From Streptomyces sp. MNU76 (lineage in GTDB: Bacteria > Actinomycetota > Actinomycetes > Streptomycetales > Streptomycetaceae): a stretch of DNA of 64,000 nucleotides. The notes beneath the pieces were generated by a model that made no database searches, was not told the origin of the DNA, and saw nothing but the letters and a program-made list of their open reading frames with translations. The DNA is taken from positions 124,001 through 188,000 of the forward strand of contig NZ_JAJKLK010000006.1 in NCBI RefSeq assembly GCF_020982545.1, read 5' to 3'. Every line of letters starts with the position of its first letter. Position 1 is the first letter of the stretch. The translations under genes were made by a program, and so were the position numbers. Below are positions 16,784 through 25,033 of the stretch, piece after piece.

Positions 16784-18070
16784 ATGACGCTGAATATCCA
16801 TGACGCTCCCACGCGGCGCACGATGTCGGTGTGGATCACGGCGGTGACGGCTGTGGTGGTCGCTGCCGTCGTCCTCGCCCTGACGCCCACACGCGCGCAC
16901 GCCATTGCCACCCCCGTGCCGATCGGTACGACGCTGGCCACTTACGGAGTACTGGGTGGTGCGACGGTCACCAACACCGGCCCCACGGTGGTCAATGGTC
17001 TCAACGTCGGTGTGAGCCCCGGTACGGCCATCACCGGGTTCCCGCCCGGCATTGTGACCCCGCCCGGGACTCTGCACGCTGCCGATGCCCACGCCGGCCA
17101 GGCCAAGGTCGAGCTGACCACGGCGTACAACCAGGCCGCCGGACAGTCGCTGGACCCCGTGGTGTACAACGACGCTCCCCACGAGTTCGGCGGCCAGGTG
17201 CTGACGCCGGGCCTCTACAGGGCGAACAGCAGCGCACAGATCACCGGCACACTCACCCTGGACGCCCAGGGCGACCCCAATGCCGTCTGGGTGTTCCAGA
17301 TCGGTTCGACCCTGACGACGGCAGCCGAGAACAGCACGGTGAGCCTCGTCAACGGCGCCTCGCCGTGCAATGTGTTCTGGCAGGTGGGCAGTTCGGCCAC
17401 GCTCGGTACCAACACCTCGTTCGTGGGCACCATCCTGGCCAACACCTCGATCAGCGCCACCACGGGGGCGACCATCAACGGCCGACTGCTTGCCGATGCG
17501 GGCGGTACCGGTGACGGCGCCGTGACGCTGGACACGAACAGGATCTTCCTGGGGCCGTGCGCTACCGGCGGGACCACGGGCGGGCTGGTCAGCGGCGGTC
17601 TGATCGCCGGGGCCACGACCGGTGACACGACCACGGGCACCACCACGGGCACGACGGGCAGCACCACCGTCGGCGCCATCGCCGGCGTCCCGACGGGCGG
17701 CGGAACCGGCGGCACCCCGGGTGGCCTCCTCGGCGGCGTCCTGACGTCGGGCGGCACCACGGGCGGATTGCTCGGCGGCCTTGTCGCCGGCACCACGACA
17801 AGCGGGACCACGGGCGCCACCATCGGAGGCGTCAACGGGGGCGGGAACGGCGGGCCCGGACACGACCACGGCGGGCAGCCGGGCAGGCCCGGTGGCCATG
17901 GGCACGGCGGGAACCCCGAGGAGCACGGCGGACACGACGAACACGGCGGGAAGCCCGACGAGCACGGCGGACACGACGAACACGGCGGGAAACCCGACGA
18001 GCATGGCGGACACGACGAACACGGCGGGAAGCCCGACGAAGGCGACCGCCACGTCGGCGCTCGTCGCTGA
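16784..18070 (+). CDS. Secreted ice-binding-like (DUF3494) protein with His-rich tail
   Basis: 428 aa, ATG at 16784 behind AAGGAG. An N-terminal membrane/signal segment (about 12-37, VVVAAVVLALTPTRAHA) is followed by a DUF3494 domain at about 40-260 (GVLGGATVTNTGPTVVNG, GVSPGTAITGFPPG, DAQGDPNAVWVFQIGS, LLADAGGTGDGAVTLDTNRI), the fold of bacterial ice-binding and adhesin proteins. Residues 265-360 are Gly/Thr-rich with GGxTTG repeats, and 361-428 are rich in His, Glu, Lys and Gly built from a 13-residue unit. No LPXTG sortase signal or C-terminal membrane anchor is visible, so it is probably released or held by the wall. The tail could bind metal or sugars; that is speculation. The 293 bp upstream (16491-16783) show no other gene. 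Confidence 0.85.
   Translation: MTLNIHDAPTRRTMSVWITAVTAVVVAAVVLALTPTRAHAIATPVPIGTTLATYGVLGGATVTNTGPTVVNGLNVGVSPGTAITGFPPGIVTPPGTLHAADAHAGQAKVELTTAYNQAAGQSLDPVVYNDAPHEFGGQVLTPGLYRANSSAQITGTLTLDAQGDPNAVWVFQIGSTLTTAAENSTVSLVNGASPCNVFWQVGSSATLGTNTSFVGTILANTSISATTGATINGRLLADAGGTGDGAVTLDTNRIFLGPCATGGTTGGLVSGGLIAGATTGDTTTGTTTGTTGSTTVGAIAGVPTGGGTGGTPGGLLGGVLTSGGTTGGLLGGLVAGTTTSGTTGATIGGVNGGGNGGPGHDHGGQPGRPGGHGHGGNPEEHGGHDEHGGKPDEHGGHDEHGGKPDEHGGHDEHGGKPDEGDRHVGARR
17921..18037 (+). repeat. Three tandem 39-bp repeats encoding the His-rich tail
   Basis: Three in-frame copies starting near 17921, 17960 and 17999, each encoding 13 residues of the pattern EHGGHDEHGGKPD. Copies differ at one or two bases, so they are recent duplications and likely to vary in number between strains. 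Confidence 0.85.
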
Positions 18071-18106
18071 GTCGTACAGGCGTCCCTGAGGGGACGGACG
18101 GCGCCC

Positions 18107-18143
18107 GGCGTGCGGCGGATCGTTGTCGATTCCGCCGCACGCC
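18107..18143 (+). terminator. Hairpin after the ice-binding-like gene
   Basis: Perfect 13-bp stem GGCGTGCGGCGGA / TCCGCCGCACGCC with an 11-nt loop, 36 bp after the stop at 18070 and 24 bp before the next start. Likely terminator; it may limit read-through into the DUF5819 gene. Confidence 0.65.
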
Positions 18144-18167
18144 GCCGCCGAAAGCTCGGGAGAAGCA

Positions 18168-18944
18168 GTGAGAGAAGCCGGGATCGAAAGGCCGGGTGAG
18201 GCCGTGCCGGATGGCGCTGCGTCGACGGATGCGGGCGTATCCGCGGACGAATTCACGCGGGAATCCACGCGGCAACCGACGGAAGAATCCCAGGAGAGAC
18301 CCACGGAACAACCGAAGCCTCCGCCGGTCCTCCTGAGAGCGGCGACAAGTGCTGGCGTGTTCCTCTGCCTGACGACAGTCCTGGTCCATGTGCTCCTGGT
18401 GTTTCTGCACGTGGCGCCCCCGAATCCGCTCTCCCAGCAGTACAGCCGGCAGGTCAACGCGTGGGTCTTCCCGCTGTTCGAGCAGAACTGGCGACTCTTC
18501 GCCCCGGACCCGGAGTCCGTCAACCGGCAGATCTCAGCGAGGACCATGCACACCGCGCCGGACGGCACCGTGCAGATGAGCGGTTGGTTCGATCTGACCG
18601 CCGTGGACAGTTCCGCGGTGAAGCACAACGTCTTCCCGAGTCATACGGCGCAGAACATGCTGCGACGGGCCTGGAGTTCCTACCTCGAATACCACGGCGG
18701 CGACGACCGGCCGCGCTCGCAGCGGGCGTTGATGATTCAGCGGTACCTGACCAACATCGCCTCGGAGCGCGTCGCCGGGCGCCGTGGCGGGAGCTTCGAA
18801 GCCATCCAGCTACGGGTGGTCACCGTGCCCATCGCCGCGCCCGCCCCCGTGGGCGGCACGGGCGTGGCTGCAGTCGCGCCAGGAACGGCCGACACGCGAT
18901 ATCTGCCCTGGTGGAAGGTGAAGGCGGGCGCCCATGGAAACTGA
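18168..18944 (+). CDS. DUF5819 family membrane-anchored protein
   Basis: 258 aa from GTG 18168, preceded by GGGAGAAG; a TTG at 18123 would lie inside the hairpin. Residues 1-60 are acidic and Ser/Thr/Pro-rich with no fold. A single hydrophobic helix follows (about 68-90, AGVFLCLTTVLVHVLLVFLHV) and then the DUF5819 block (NPLSQQYSRQVNAWVFPLFEQNWRLFAPDP, read in two parts, about 92-125). Function of the family is unknown. It overlaps the HTTM gene by 11 bp (ATGGAAACTGA), and in Streptomyces these two families commonly occur side by side, so they probably form one membrane system. Confidence 0.85.
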   Translation: MREAGIERPGEAVPDGAASTDAGVSADEFTRESTRQPTEESQERPTEQPKPPPVLLRAATSAGVFLCLTTVLVHVLLVFLHVAPPNPLSQQYSRQVNAWVFPLFEQNWRLFAPDPESVNRQISARTMHTAPDGTVQMSGWFDLTAVDSSAVKHNVFPSHTAQNMLRRAWSSYLEYHGGDDRPRSQRALMIQRYLTNIASERVAGRRGGSFEAIQLRVVTVPIAAPAPVGGTGVAAVAPGTADTRYLPWWKVKAGAHGN

Positions 18945-20061
18945 GCTGGTACCCGCACGGCCCCCTCGTACCTCCGAGGGGGCCGGGGCGGGCGCGCCGC
19001 ACCGCGCACCCGACCGTGTTCATACGGCCCTCGGCGTCCTGACCGAGGTGCCGGTCTCCCTGTACGCCGCGGCGGTCCTGCGCATCGGATACGGGCTGCT
19101 CTACCTCACATTCCTGTTGCGCGAGTTTCCGCACCGCGACGAGATCTGGGGTCCTGGATCACCGTGGACGCCGGAGCTGGCAAGGCAGCTGTTCGACCAG
19201 ACGGGATGGGTCAGCATCCTCACCCTGTCCGACAGCCGGGCCTACTTCGAGGCCTGTTACGCGCTGGCCCTCGCCGCGTCGGCACTGTTCGCCCTCGGCT
19301 GGCGGACCCGAGCGGTGTCCGTGCTGTTCGCGGTCGTGGTCGCGTCGTTCCACGGCAGGGCGATCTTCATGACCGACGGCGGAGACAACCTCATCCTCCT
19401 CATGGCCGTCTACCTCGTCCTCACCGCATGCGGCCGTCGGTGGTCCCTGGACGCACGCAGAACCCGGCTTCGGGCGTGCGCGCGTGCTGAGGCGCGCCTG
19501 CCTGTGGACCGGGTGGCGGGCGGGCTCGGGCATCACCTCCGCGCTTCCCGGCGGACCCTGACCGCCGTGCTGCACAACTGCGGGATGTTCGTCATCGCGG
19601 CCCAGGTGTGCTTCCTCTACGGATCCGCGGGTCTGTACAAGGTGCAGGGCGGATCCTGGGGCAACGGGACCGCCCTCCACTACGTCCTGAACCTCGACCT
19701 GTTCCGGCCCTGGCCCGAACTCTCCCTCATGGCGGACGAGCACGACCTGCTGATCGCCCTCGCCTGCTACCTGACAGTACTGTTGCAGGTCGCCTTCCCG
19801 TTCGTCCTGTTCGGGCGCCTCAAGTACCCGGTCCTGACCATGCTGTTGGGCATGCACCTGGGTATCGCGGTACTCATGGGACTGCCCCTCTTCTCCGGCG
19901 CGATGATCATCGCCGACGCCGTCTTCCTGCCGGACCGCTTCTACCGGGCTCTGGGGCGGCTGTGGCGACGCACCGCGCGAGGGCCAGGTTCCGGAAGAAC
20001 GGCGGACGCGCCACGGACACCCCGCGCACGGGTACCCGCGCAGAGCGAACCGGTTGGCTGA
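18934..20061 (+). CDS. HTTM-domain (vitamin-K-carboxylase-like) membrane protein
   Basis: 375 aa, ATG 18934 overlapping the preceding stop. Several membrane segments from residue 45 onward: VSLYAAAVLRIGYGLLYL, YALALAASALFALGW, VLFAVVVASFHG, LILLMAVYLVLTACG, FVIAAQVCFLYGSAGLYKV and others. The conserved HTTM features include ITDGGDN-like MTDGGDN near 148 and YGSAGLYKVQGGSWGNG near 230. HTTM proteins are the membrane part of gamma-glutamyl-carboxylase-type enzymes, but bacterial stand-alone members have no proven substrate. Translationally coupled to DUF5819. After the stop at 20061 there is no gene until 20645. Confidence 0.85.
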   Translation: METELVPARPPRTSEGAGAGAPHRAPDRVHTALGVLTEVPVSLYAAAVLRIGYGLLYLTFLLREFPHRDEIWGPGSPWTPELARQLFDQTGWVSILTLSDSRAYFEACYALALAASALFALGWRTRAVSVLFAVVVASFHGRAIFMTDGGDNLILLMAVYLVLTACGRRWSLDARRTRLRACARAEARLPVDRVAGGLGHHLRASRRTLTAVLHNCGMFVIAAQVCFLYGSAGLYKVQGGSWGNGTALHYVLNLDLFRPWPELSLMADEHDLLIALACYLTVLLQVAFPFVLFGRLKYPVLTMLLGMHLGIAVLMGLPLFSGAMIIADAVFLPDRFYRALGRLWRRTARGPGSGRTADAPRTPRARVPAQSEPVG

Positions 20062-20245
20062 GGGCCACGCCCTACCGCGTCCCGGCCAAGGGCGAGGAGG
20101 GCCTCCCGGACGGTGGCGACTCCCTGTCCGGGCCGGCTCTCCTCCGTGTGCTCCTGCAGTGGCGCCCTTCCGGCCCGCGCCTGCTTCCAGGGCTCGGCAG
20201 TTCCTGGCCACTGAGCATGGCTCCCGACGCCTCCGATCGGACGCG

Positions 20246-20447
20246 GTGCCCACAGCGTGCCCGTAAGACCGGTCAACCACGGTCGACAGCGGTGCGACCC
20301 TGCACCTCGGGGCACCACACCAGGAGATGTATGCCCAGGTCAGGAGCCATCCAGCCGTCCAAGCGCCGTCGCTTCCCAAGCTGAGAGCGCGACTTCGATT
20401 CTCGTCACCCGCTCCATGATGAAACACCAGGTCAGCGGCCTGGGGTT
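20246..20447 (+). other. Decayed attachment site A (tRNA-Gly(CCC) 3' end scar)
   Basis: 20371-20416 (GCTTCCCAAGCT ... TTCGATTCTCGTCACCCG, CTCCA) matches the anticodon arm, T arm and acceptor 3' strand expected of tRNA-Gly(CCC), with no 5' half. Upstream (20246-20300) is a block shared with sites B and C (GTGCCC, CCACGGTC, ACAGCGGTGCGAC), then CCAAGCGCCGTC just before the tRNA part; downstream AGGTCAGCGGCCTGGGG recurs at B. This is what attP/attR of an actinomycete integrative element leaves. The G-to-C change in the T stem (GCGACTTCG) means it is not a functional tRNA. Confidence 0.65.
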
Positions 20448-20560
20448 TGTTTGCCGTCTAGACCATTTCAGGCTTTCCGCGCCCTCCGCGTGCCCTAACT
20501 CGCGCGAATGCGCTCATCGAACGACCATTGGGGCCATTCACTGACAACCCATCAGCGATT

Positions 20561-20579
20561 TGTCTCGAATATCGAGACA
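20561..20579. promoter_or_regulatory. Perfect palindrome, possible operator
   Basis: TGTCTCGA-ATA-TCGAGACA, 8-bp arms. It sits in the gap 20448-20644 with no gene starting next to it; the CDF gene ends, rather than starts, on this side. Possibly the operator of a gene lost at the scar. Confidence 0.4.
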
Positions 20580-20644
20580 CCTTTTCCGTGACCTGCGCCG
20601 TCTATTTCGCCGGGGTCATGAAATCGCATGCGCAAAGCGGCAGT

Positions 20645-21352
20645 TCACGCGGAACAGCAACCGCAGTCGTTCTGCGCCGGCGATACGGCAGCGGCATCGC
20701 CGAAGCGGGGCGGGGCCACAGGGGCGCAACAGCCCCTTCCCTGCCAAGCGTCGCGGCCTTCCTTCGCGGCGATGGCAGCGATGACGAGCGCGGCGATGGG
20801 GTCGGCCCAGGACCAGCCGAGGGCGGCGTTGAGGAGCAGGCCGATCAGGAGCACGGCCGAGAGGTAGGTGCACAGCAGGGTCTGCTTGGAGTCGGCGACC
20901 GCGCTGGCGGAGCCGAGTTCGCGGCCCGAGCGGCGCTGGGCAGCGGACAGGAAGGGCATGACCGCGAGGGAGAGTGCGGCGAGCACGATGCCGGGGACGG
21001 AGCGCTCCGCCTCGCCGGTGCCGGTCAGCGCGCGGACGGCGTCGGCGGTGACGTAGGCGGCGAGCACGAAGAAGGACAGCGCGATGATCCGCAGGGTGGT
21101 CTTCTCCCGGGCCTCCCGTACGGCGTGCTCGCGGGCGGAGAACTGCCAGGCGACCGCGGCGGCCGAGGAGACCTCGATGATCGAGTCCAGGCCGAAGCCG
21201 ATCAGGGCGGTGGAGGAGGCGAGCGTGCCGGCGGCGAGGGCCGCGACCGCCTCGACGACGTTGTAGGTGATGGTCACGGCGACCAGCAGGCGTATCCGGC
21301 GGGCGAGTGCCTCGCGGCGGGCCGGGGACGGGCCGAGGGATATCGCCGTCAT
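20645..21352 (-). CDS. Cation diffusion facilitator-like metal exporter
   Basis: 235 aa with about six membrane segments. CDF-type features: YNVVEAVAALAAG and STALIGFGLDSIIEV in the N-terminal half (the Asp of FGLDS is the membrane metal ligand position), and SASAVADSKQTLLC...ADPIAALVIA in the second half (Asp of VADSK and of WADPIAA). The cytoplasmic C-terminal domain of classical CDFs is missing; instead there is a Cys-rich end, GRGCCAP and NDCGCCSA, which could bind soft metals. Its ATG shares one base with the stop of the CmtR-like regulator (TGATG), so they are one operon. Likely role: Cd(II)/Zn(II)/Pb(II) efflux. Confidence 0.85.
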   Translation of the reverse strand: MTAISLGPSPARREALARRIRLLVAVTITYNVVEAVAALAAGTLASSTALIGFGLDSIIEVSSAAAVAWQFSAREHAVREAREKTTLRIIALSFFVLAAYVTADAVRALTGTGEAERSVPGIVLAALSLAVMPFLSAAQRRSGRELGSASAVADSKQTLLCTYLSAVLLIGLLLNAALGWSWADPIAALVIAAIAAKEGRDAWQGRGCCAPVAPPRFGDAAAVSPAQNDCGCCSA

Positions 21353-21699
21353 CAGCAGCAGCCCTTCTCGTCGGCGTCCTCGCAGATACGGTCGGCGGCC
21401 ACGGCCACCACGGCGGCACGCAGGTCGTCCAGGGCGTGCCCGAGGCGTTCATCGGCCAGCTCGTAGCGGGTGCGGCGGCCGTCGGGCACGGTGACGACCA
21501 GGCCGCAGTCGCGCAGGCAGGCGAGGTGGTTGGAGAGTCGGGTGCGGGAGACGCCGAGGGTGTCGGCAAGGTCGGCGGGGTAGGCCGGGGCCTCGCGCAG
21601 GGCGAGCAGGATGCGGCAGCGAATCGGATCGGCCAGCGCGCGGCCGAATCGGGCGAGTACGTCGATGTCCGTGGCAACAGTCAGCACGCGAATGACCAT
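21352..21699 (-). CDS. cmtR: ArsR-family metal sensor, CmtR-like
   Basis: 115 aa from ATG 21699; upstream in-frame codons to 21816 lack family character. Winged helix with DNA-recognition helix VSRTRLSNHLACLRDCG. Cys61 and Cys65 in the LACLRDCG motif are the positions of the Cd/Pb ligands in mycobacterial CmtR, and Cys106, Cys114 and Cys115 lie in the C-terminal tail where CmtR supplies its third ligand. Inference: Cd(II)/Pb(II)-responsive repressor of its own operon with the CDF exporter. There is no Shine-Dalgarno before the ATG and a TATGT-like element ends at it, so the mRNA may be leaderless. Confidence 0.88.
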   Translation of the reverse strand: MVIRVLTVATDIDVLARFGRALADPIRCRILLALREAPAYPADLADTLGVSRTRLSNHLACLRDCGLVVTVPDGRRTRYELADERLGHALDDLRAAVVAVAADRICEDADEKGCC

Positions 21700-21704
21700 A
21701 CATA

Positions 21705-21725
21705 GAATCCTGAATTCAAGGAATC
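21705..21725. promoter_or_regulatory. Imperfect palindrome, likely operator of the CmtR-like repressor
   Basis: GAATCCT-GAATTCA-AGGAATC, symmetric around GAATTC with one arm mismatch, 6 bp upstream of the regulator ATG and overlapping where its promoter must lie. Confidence 0.5.
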
Positions 21726-21799
21726 GTGGATCGTGGTACGCGGGAGGGCTACAGCCGGGCCAGGGTCTGTCCAGCCAACGGCTCTGGCCGCCGGGGCGG

Positions 21800-21941
21800 G
21801 GCGGGTGATTGGACATGGCACCGCCACGTCCCGGGTCCGGGCCGAGACCACCACCGCGTCGCCGCCATCCGCCACGTCCTCGACGACCAGCGCCGAAAGT
21901 CCCGAAAACACCGCCCCTACAAGGGAGTTGATATCCACCAC
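21800..21941 (-). pseudogene. ISL3-family transposase N-terminal fragment
   Basis: About 48 residues from ATG 21941: SLVGAVFSGLSALVVEDVAD then DAVVVSARTRDVAVPCP, matching the N-terminus of Streptomyces ISL3 transposases just before the zinc-ribbon cysteines. After CP the sequence diverges and no zinc-ribbon, rve core or second end is present. Broken by deletion. Confidence 0.6.
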
Positions 21942-22149
21942 AAGATCATGATCAAGGGCGGCTACTCGGCGTCACCACCGACTACGGGCCAGAGCCGAAG
22001 ACACGACCACCGTACAGACCCGCACCTGTATCGGCGGCTGACCCACCAGGGGCCGGGCGACATCCGACGCGCCCGGCCCGGCGTCCGGGTCGCGCCGGTG
22101 GTTGCGCTCGATGTCGGCCCCACTCGCGGATCGGCAAGCCGGTCGCCAT

Positions 22150-22300
22150 CACGGTCGCCGCCGTCGCCAAGCTGTGCCCCGGTGAGGTCGAGCCAATCCT
22201 GGGCATCGGACTTGGTCACGAACGTCTCCGGGGCGGTGTACCGCTGTCCGTCCGCGCCGATACAGCATGCAGGATGGAAGCTTGCGCGTCGTGCCGAACT
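22150..22300 (-). pseudogene. Tyrosine integrase N-terminal fragment (tentative)
   Basis: Minus-strand frame reads GADGQRYTAPETFVTKSDAQ then DWLDLTGAQL, resembling the arm-type DNA-binding domain of actinobacterial phage/plasmid integrases (DPDG....T..TF.TK.DA..WL). It decays within 30 residues and no catalytic domain follows. The stretch 21960-22610 otherwise shows no gene I can support. Confidence 0.4.
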
Positions 22301-22614
22301 CTCAGGGCAGCCGAGTTTGGCGTGCCGGACGCGGCGCTCCGCGATCAGTCAGCGGACGAAACGCTCGCCCACTGGAGCGGCAGGAGGGGCTGCGCCTCCG
22401 CCCGCCCACGGGCACGGCCCCCCGGATCGAAGAAGCCGTCGCACACGTCACCAGAACCCTCGGCGGCGCTCTGTCGTGCGGCGTGGCCGTCCGGTGGCGG
22501 CCCTCCCCGTACGAGCCGGAAGCGATCGCCGCGAAACGCCGAATGCCCGAAATGCGCACCAGATGTAGCATGAAAGCGGGTCGGCACAACTCACGTGCGA
22601 CCGGCCCGGAAGGG

Positions 22615-22642
22615 CGACCCCGGTGTGCATACGCCGGGGTCG
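22615..22642. terminator. Hairpin in the mobile-element debris
   Basis: Perfect 9-bp stem CGACCCCGG / CCGGGGTCG with a 10-nt loop. It closes the debris region and lies 115 bp from the end of the minus-strand Asp23 operon, so it could terminate transcripts from either side. Confidence 0.45.
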
Positions 22643-22757
22643 TTGGCGCTTCATGGCCGAGCGGGACTTCGTGGTCGTCGCACCGTTCGAGGTCCGCCAT
22701 GACGTGCCGAGCGGGTCGGGCCCGGACTGGTCCTGGGCGGCCGGGGACCGGAGCCGG

Positions 22758-22928
22758 TCAGCGCGCCGTATGCCGGGGGGAGCGCCGGATGGAGCGGGCC
22801 ACCAGGTAGACCAGATCGGCGACGAGAAGCAGTACGCCGACGGACATCAGGTAGAGCGCACCGTCGATGGTCGCGCCGATGACGACCAGAGCGATTCCGG
22901 CGATGAGCAGGGTCGGGAAGAGGACCAT
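22758..22928 (-). CDS. Small two-helix membrane protein, last gene of the Asp23 cluster
   Basis: 56 aa: MVLFPTLLIAGIALVVIGA, then DGALYLMSVGVLLLVADLVY and a basic tail RSIRRSPRHTAR. Two membrane helices with the tail probably inside. The start at 22928 is chosen because upstream residues are non-hydrophobic and Pro/Arg-rich. No family recognised. It lies 266 bp downstream of the AmaP-like gene on the same strand. Confidence 0.6.
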   Translation of the reverse strand: MVLFPTLLIAGIALVVIGATIDGALYLMSVGVLLLVADLVYLVARSIRRSPRHTAR

Positions 22929-23194
22929 GACGGGACGCCTCCTGGGCGGAATCACGGGATCTGCGCGGTCTCCCGGCTCCGGAGGGACCTGAGAACCCTG
23001 GGTTCGGTGGGGCACATCGGTGATGGTCACGACGAAAGATGGCCGGCGCCCCGCGAGCACGCCGATCGCGAGGCGGGTGCGCCAGGCAGCGTGCGATTCG
23101 TTCGGTCCGCCGCATGCCAGGGCGTTCGGCTCCGGGAGTCCTGGACGCCTCGCCGCCGACGGCCCCGTGCGACTTTAGGCCCAGGGGGCGGTAC

Positions 23195-23788
23195 TCAGGC
23201 GGTACGTCGGGCGCGGTGGCGGACTTCCCGGAGTCGGACCTTCGAGGGGAGGCGGTCCAGGCCGGCCGAGTCCCGTGCGTCTGCGAGCGTTTCCCGGCTC
23301 AGTCGCCCCAGGGTCAGCGCTGGATCGGCGTGGGACTCCAGCATCAGCCGTACGCGTGCGGTGGGAGCGGTACGTCGGCCCGCCAGCCGTACATGGGCCC
23401 GTGAGACCCCGTCCAGGGCTTGCGCCTCCTCCTCGATGACGTCCTCCAGGGTGCGGCCGTTGAGCCGGGACGCCTCGCCGTCCTCGCTGTCGACGAGGAC
23501 CTGGCCCAGGCGGTGTCCGCGTTGTGCGAGGAGCCACCACAGCAGCAGGACCAGCAGCACGGCGAGCGCCGCGATGACGGTCGGCCACCACCAGCCCTCC
23601 TCCCGCCACCGGGTGCGCCCCTCGACGCCCAGCACCACGTCGCCCGGCCCGCGGAAGGGCCACCAGCCCGGCGTTCCGAAGTCCCAGTGGCGCTGCAGGT
23701 CAAGCCCGCCCAGCAGTACGCCGCCGCCCAGGGCGAACAGTCCGAGGCCGAGAAGCCCCAGCAGCACCCGGTTCACCGTCTTGAGCAT
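23195..23788 (-). CDS. amaP: Alkaline-shock membrane anchor AmaP-like protein
   Basis: 197 aa. Two N-terminal membrane helices (about 6-28, LLGLLGLGLFALGGGVLLGG; about 64-90, WPTVIAALAVLLVLLLWWLLA) followed by a cytoplasmic domain with the pattern LEDVIEEEAQALDGVSRAHV, RVRLMLE and ETLADARDSAGL typical of AmaP/Asp23-type alpha-beta domains. In firmicutes AmaP tethers Asp23 to the membrane. Here it ends an operon containing two Asp23/Gls24 proteins and DUF6286, which supports the same role. It starts 10 bp after the DUF6286 stop. Confidence 0.82.
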   Translation of the reverse strand: MLKTVNRVLLGLLGLGLFALGGGVLLGGLDLQRHWDFGTPGWWPFRGPGDVVLGVEGRTRWREEGWWWPTVIAALAVLLVLLLWWLLAQRGHRLGQVLVDSEDGEASRLNGRTLEDVIEEEAQALDGVSRAHVRLAGRRTAPTARVRLMLESHADPALTLGRLSRETLADARDSAGLDRLPSKVRLREVRHRARRTA

Positions 23789-23798
23789 CAGGATCGCC

Positions 23799-24560
23799 TC
23801 AGTCCTTCTTCGGGCGCCGAACGCGCACGGTCAGCATGGGGCGCCGGGCGAGACGCAAGGACGTCATGGTTTCCCCGAGGGTGGCTTCCAGGTCTCTGCG
23901 GACCTCCCCGAGTTCACGGAAATGTGCCCGCGCCCGGGCCTTGACCTTGCGGCGGCCGACAGCGACCTGCACCGACCGGACACCGGGTACCCGCATGGCC
24001 CGGTCACGCAGAATCAGGGCGGCCGCGCGTCGGTCGAGTCCGGCGCGGACCTCCTCCGTCCGAGGGATACCGGTGGGCCTGCGCATGGGCAGCAGCCTGC
24101 GCAGCCCCGGCGTCACCGCCAGGAGGAAGAGCCACAGGCCGAGGGCCATCGCCACGGCGGCCCCGACGATCATCCAGGTGTCGTCCAGGGGCCGTGTGGC
24201 CAGTTCGTCGGCGAGGCGCCGTCGCCAGCTCATCGCGGTCCGGCCCGCCCGCACCGCGACCACGTCGTACAGGAGCAGCCCGACGGCCGCGGCGGACACC
24301 AGGGCCACCAGGGCGGCGGGCAGCCGCCGCGTCGACCAGAAGCGGCGCGGCGGCCGGCGGCCTGCTCCGTCCCCCGCAGCCGTCCCATCCGCGACTGCTC
24401 CGTCCCCCGCAGCCGTCACGTCCGCGCCCGTCTTCTCGTCCGGCCCCGGACTGCCGTCGGCGGACGGAGCCGTCGATCCGTCGGCAGGCGGAGCGGGCGG
24501 TCCGGAATCGGAGGGAGGGCCGCTGTCGCCGGTCGGCTGCCGCCAGGTGTTCGCGCTCAT
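23799..24560 (-). CDS. DUF6286 family membrane protein
   Basis: 253 aa. The start ATG at 24560 overlaps the stop of the Asp23 gene (ATGA); extending to 24692 would read through that gene. Residues 1-75 are a Gly/Pro/Ala/Asp-rich linker with a repeated DGTAAGDGA motif. Two membrane helices (about 80-103, AALVALVSAAAVGLLLYDVV; about 125-150, MIVGAAVAMALGLWLFLLAV) come before a C-terminal alpha-beta domain with VRSVQVAVGRRKVKARARAH. The layout (two helices plus a soluble Asp23-like domain) parallels AmaP, suggesting a second membrane anchor for Asp23 proteins; inference. Confidence 0.78.
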   Translation of the reverse strand: MSANTWRQPTGDSGPPSDSGPPAPPADGSTAPSADGSPGPDEKTGADVTAAGDGAVADGTAAGDGAGRRPPRRFWSTRRLPAALVALVSAAAVGLLLYDVVAVRAGRTAMSWRRRLADELATRPLDDTWMIVGAAVAMALGLWLFLLAVTPGLRRLLPMRRPTGIPRTEEVRAGLDRRAAALILRDRAMRVPGVRSVQVAVGRRKVKARARAHFRELGEVRRDLEATLGETMTSLRLARRPMLTVRVRRPKKD

Positions 24561-25033
24561 CTCACCCTCTCCAGGCCCGAGTGCCGCGCATGCACCGAGT
24601 GCAGCCTCTCGACCGACACCACCAGGTCGGACACCTCCATGCCGGCCCAGGTCCTGAGCCGCTCGGTGACCTCCCGGCGCACCGCGGCGCACTGTGCGCC
24701 GATGTCGGACGGATAGCCGAGTTCGACGGTGATGTGCACCTGTGCCCCGCCGAGCACCGCCTGCCGTCCGGCAGCGGGTTCCATGTCCCGCCCCTCGGTG
24801 TCCCGTCCCCGGGTGTCCCGTCCCCGGGTGTCCCGCTCCGGGGCCCGTCGCACGTATGCGGTCACGTGCGGTGTCCGGCGGTCGGATGGTACGTGGCCGG
24901 TCGACTCGGTGAACCGGCTCAGCGCCTCGCGCGCGACCCGGGCAGCGGTCTTCGCCACGACCCGGTCGGCGACGGTGATCGCGCCGCGCTCCCTGCGGGG
25001 GACGCCTGGACGCGGGCCTGCCTCACCGGTCAC
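24557..25033 (-). CDS. Asp23/Gls24 family envelope stress protein
   Basis: 158 aa. The Asp23 fold reads ITVADRVVAKTAARVAREAL at the start and VHITVELGYPSDIGAQCAAV then VTERLRTWAGMEVSDLVVSV at the end. An unusual insertion at about 68-88 repeats RDTRGRDTRGRDTEGRD, encoded by 15-bp tandem repeats (24795-24840). Start overlaps the upstream small membrane protein stop (ATGA/GTGA type), stop overlaps DUF6286. Soluble, likely held at the membrane by AmaP or DUF6286. Confidence 0.85.
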   Translation of the reverse strand: MTGEAGPRPGVPRRERGAITVADRVVAKTAARVAREALSRFTESTGHVPSDRRTPHVTAYVRRAPERDTRGRDTRGRDTEGRDMEPAAGRQAVLGGAQVHITVELGYPSDIGAQCAAVRREVTERLRTWAGMEVSDLVVSVERLHSVHARHSGLERVR

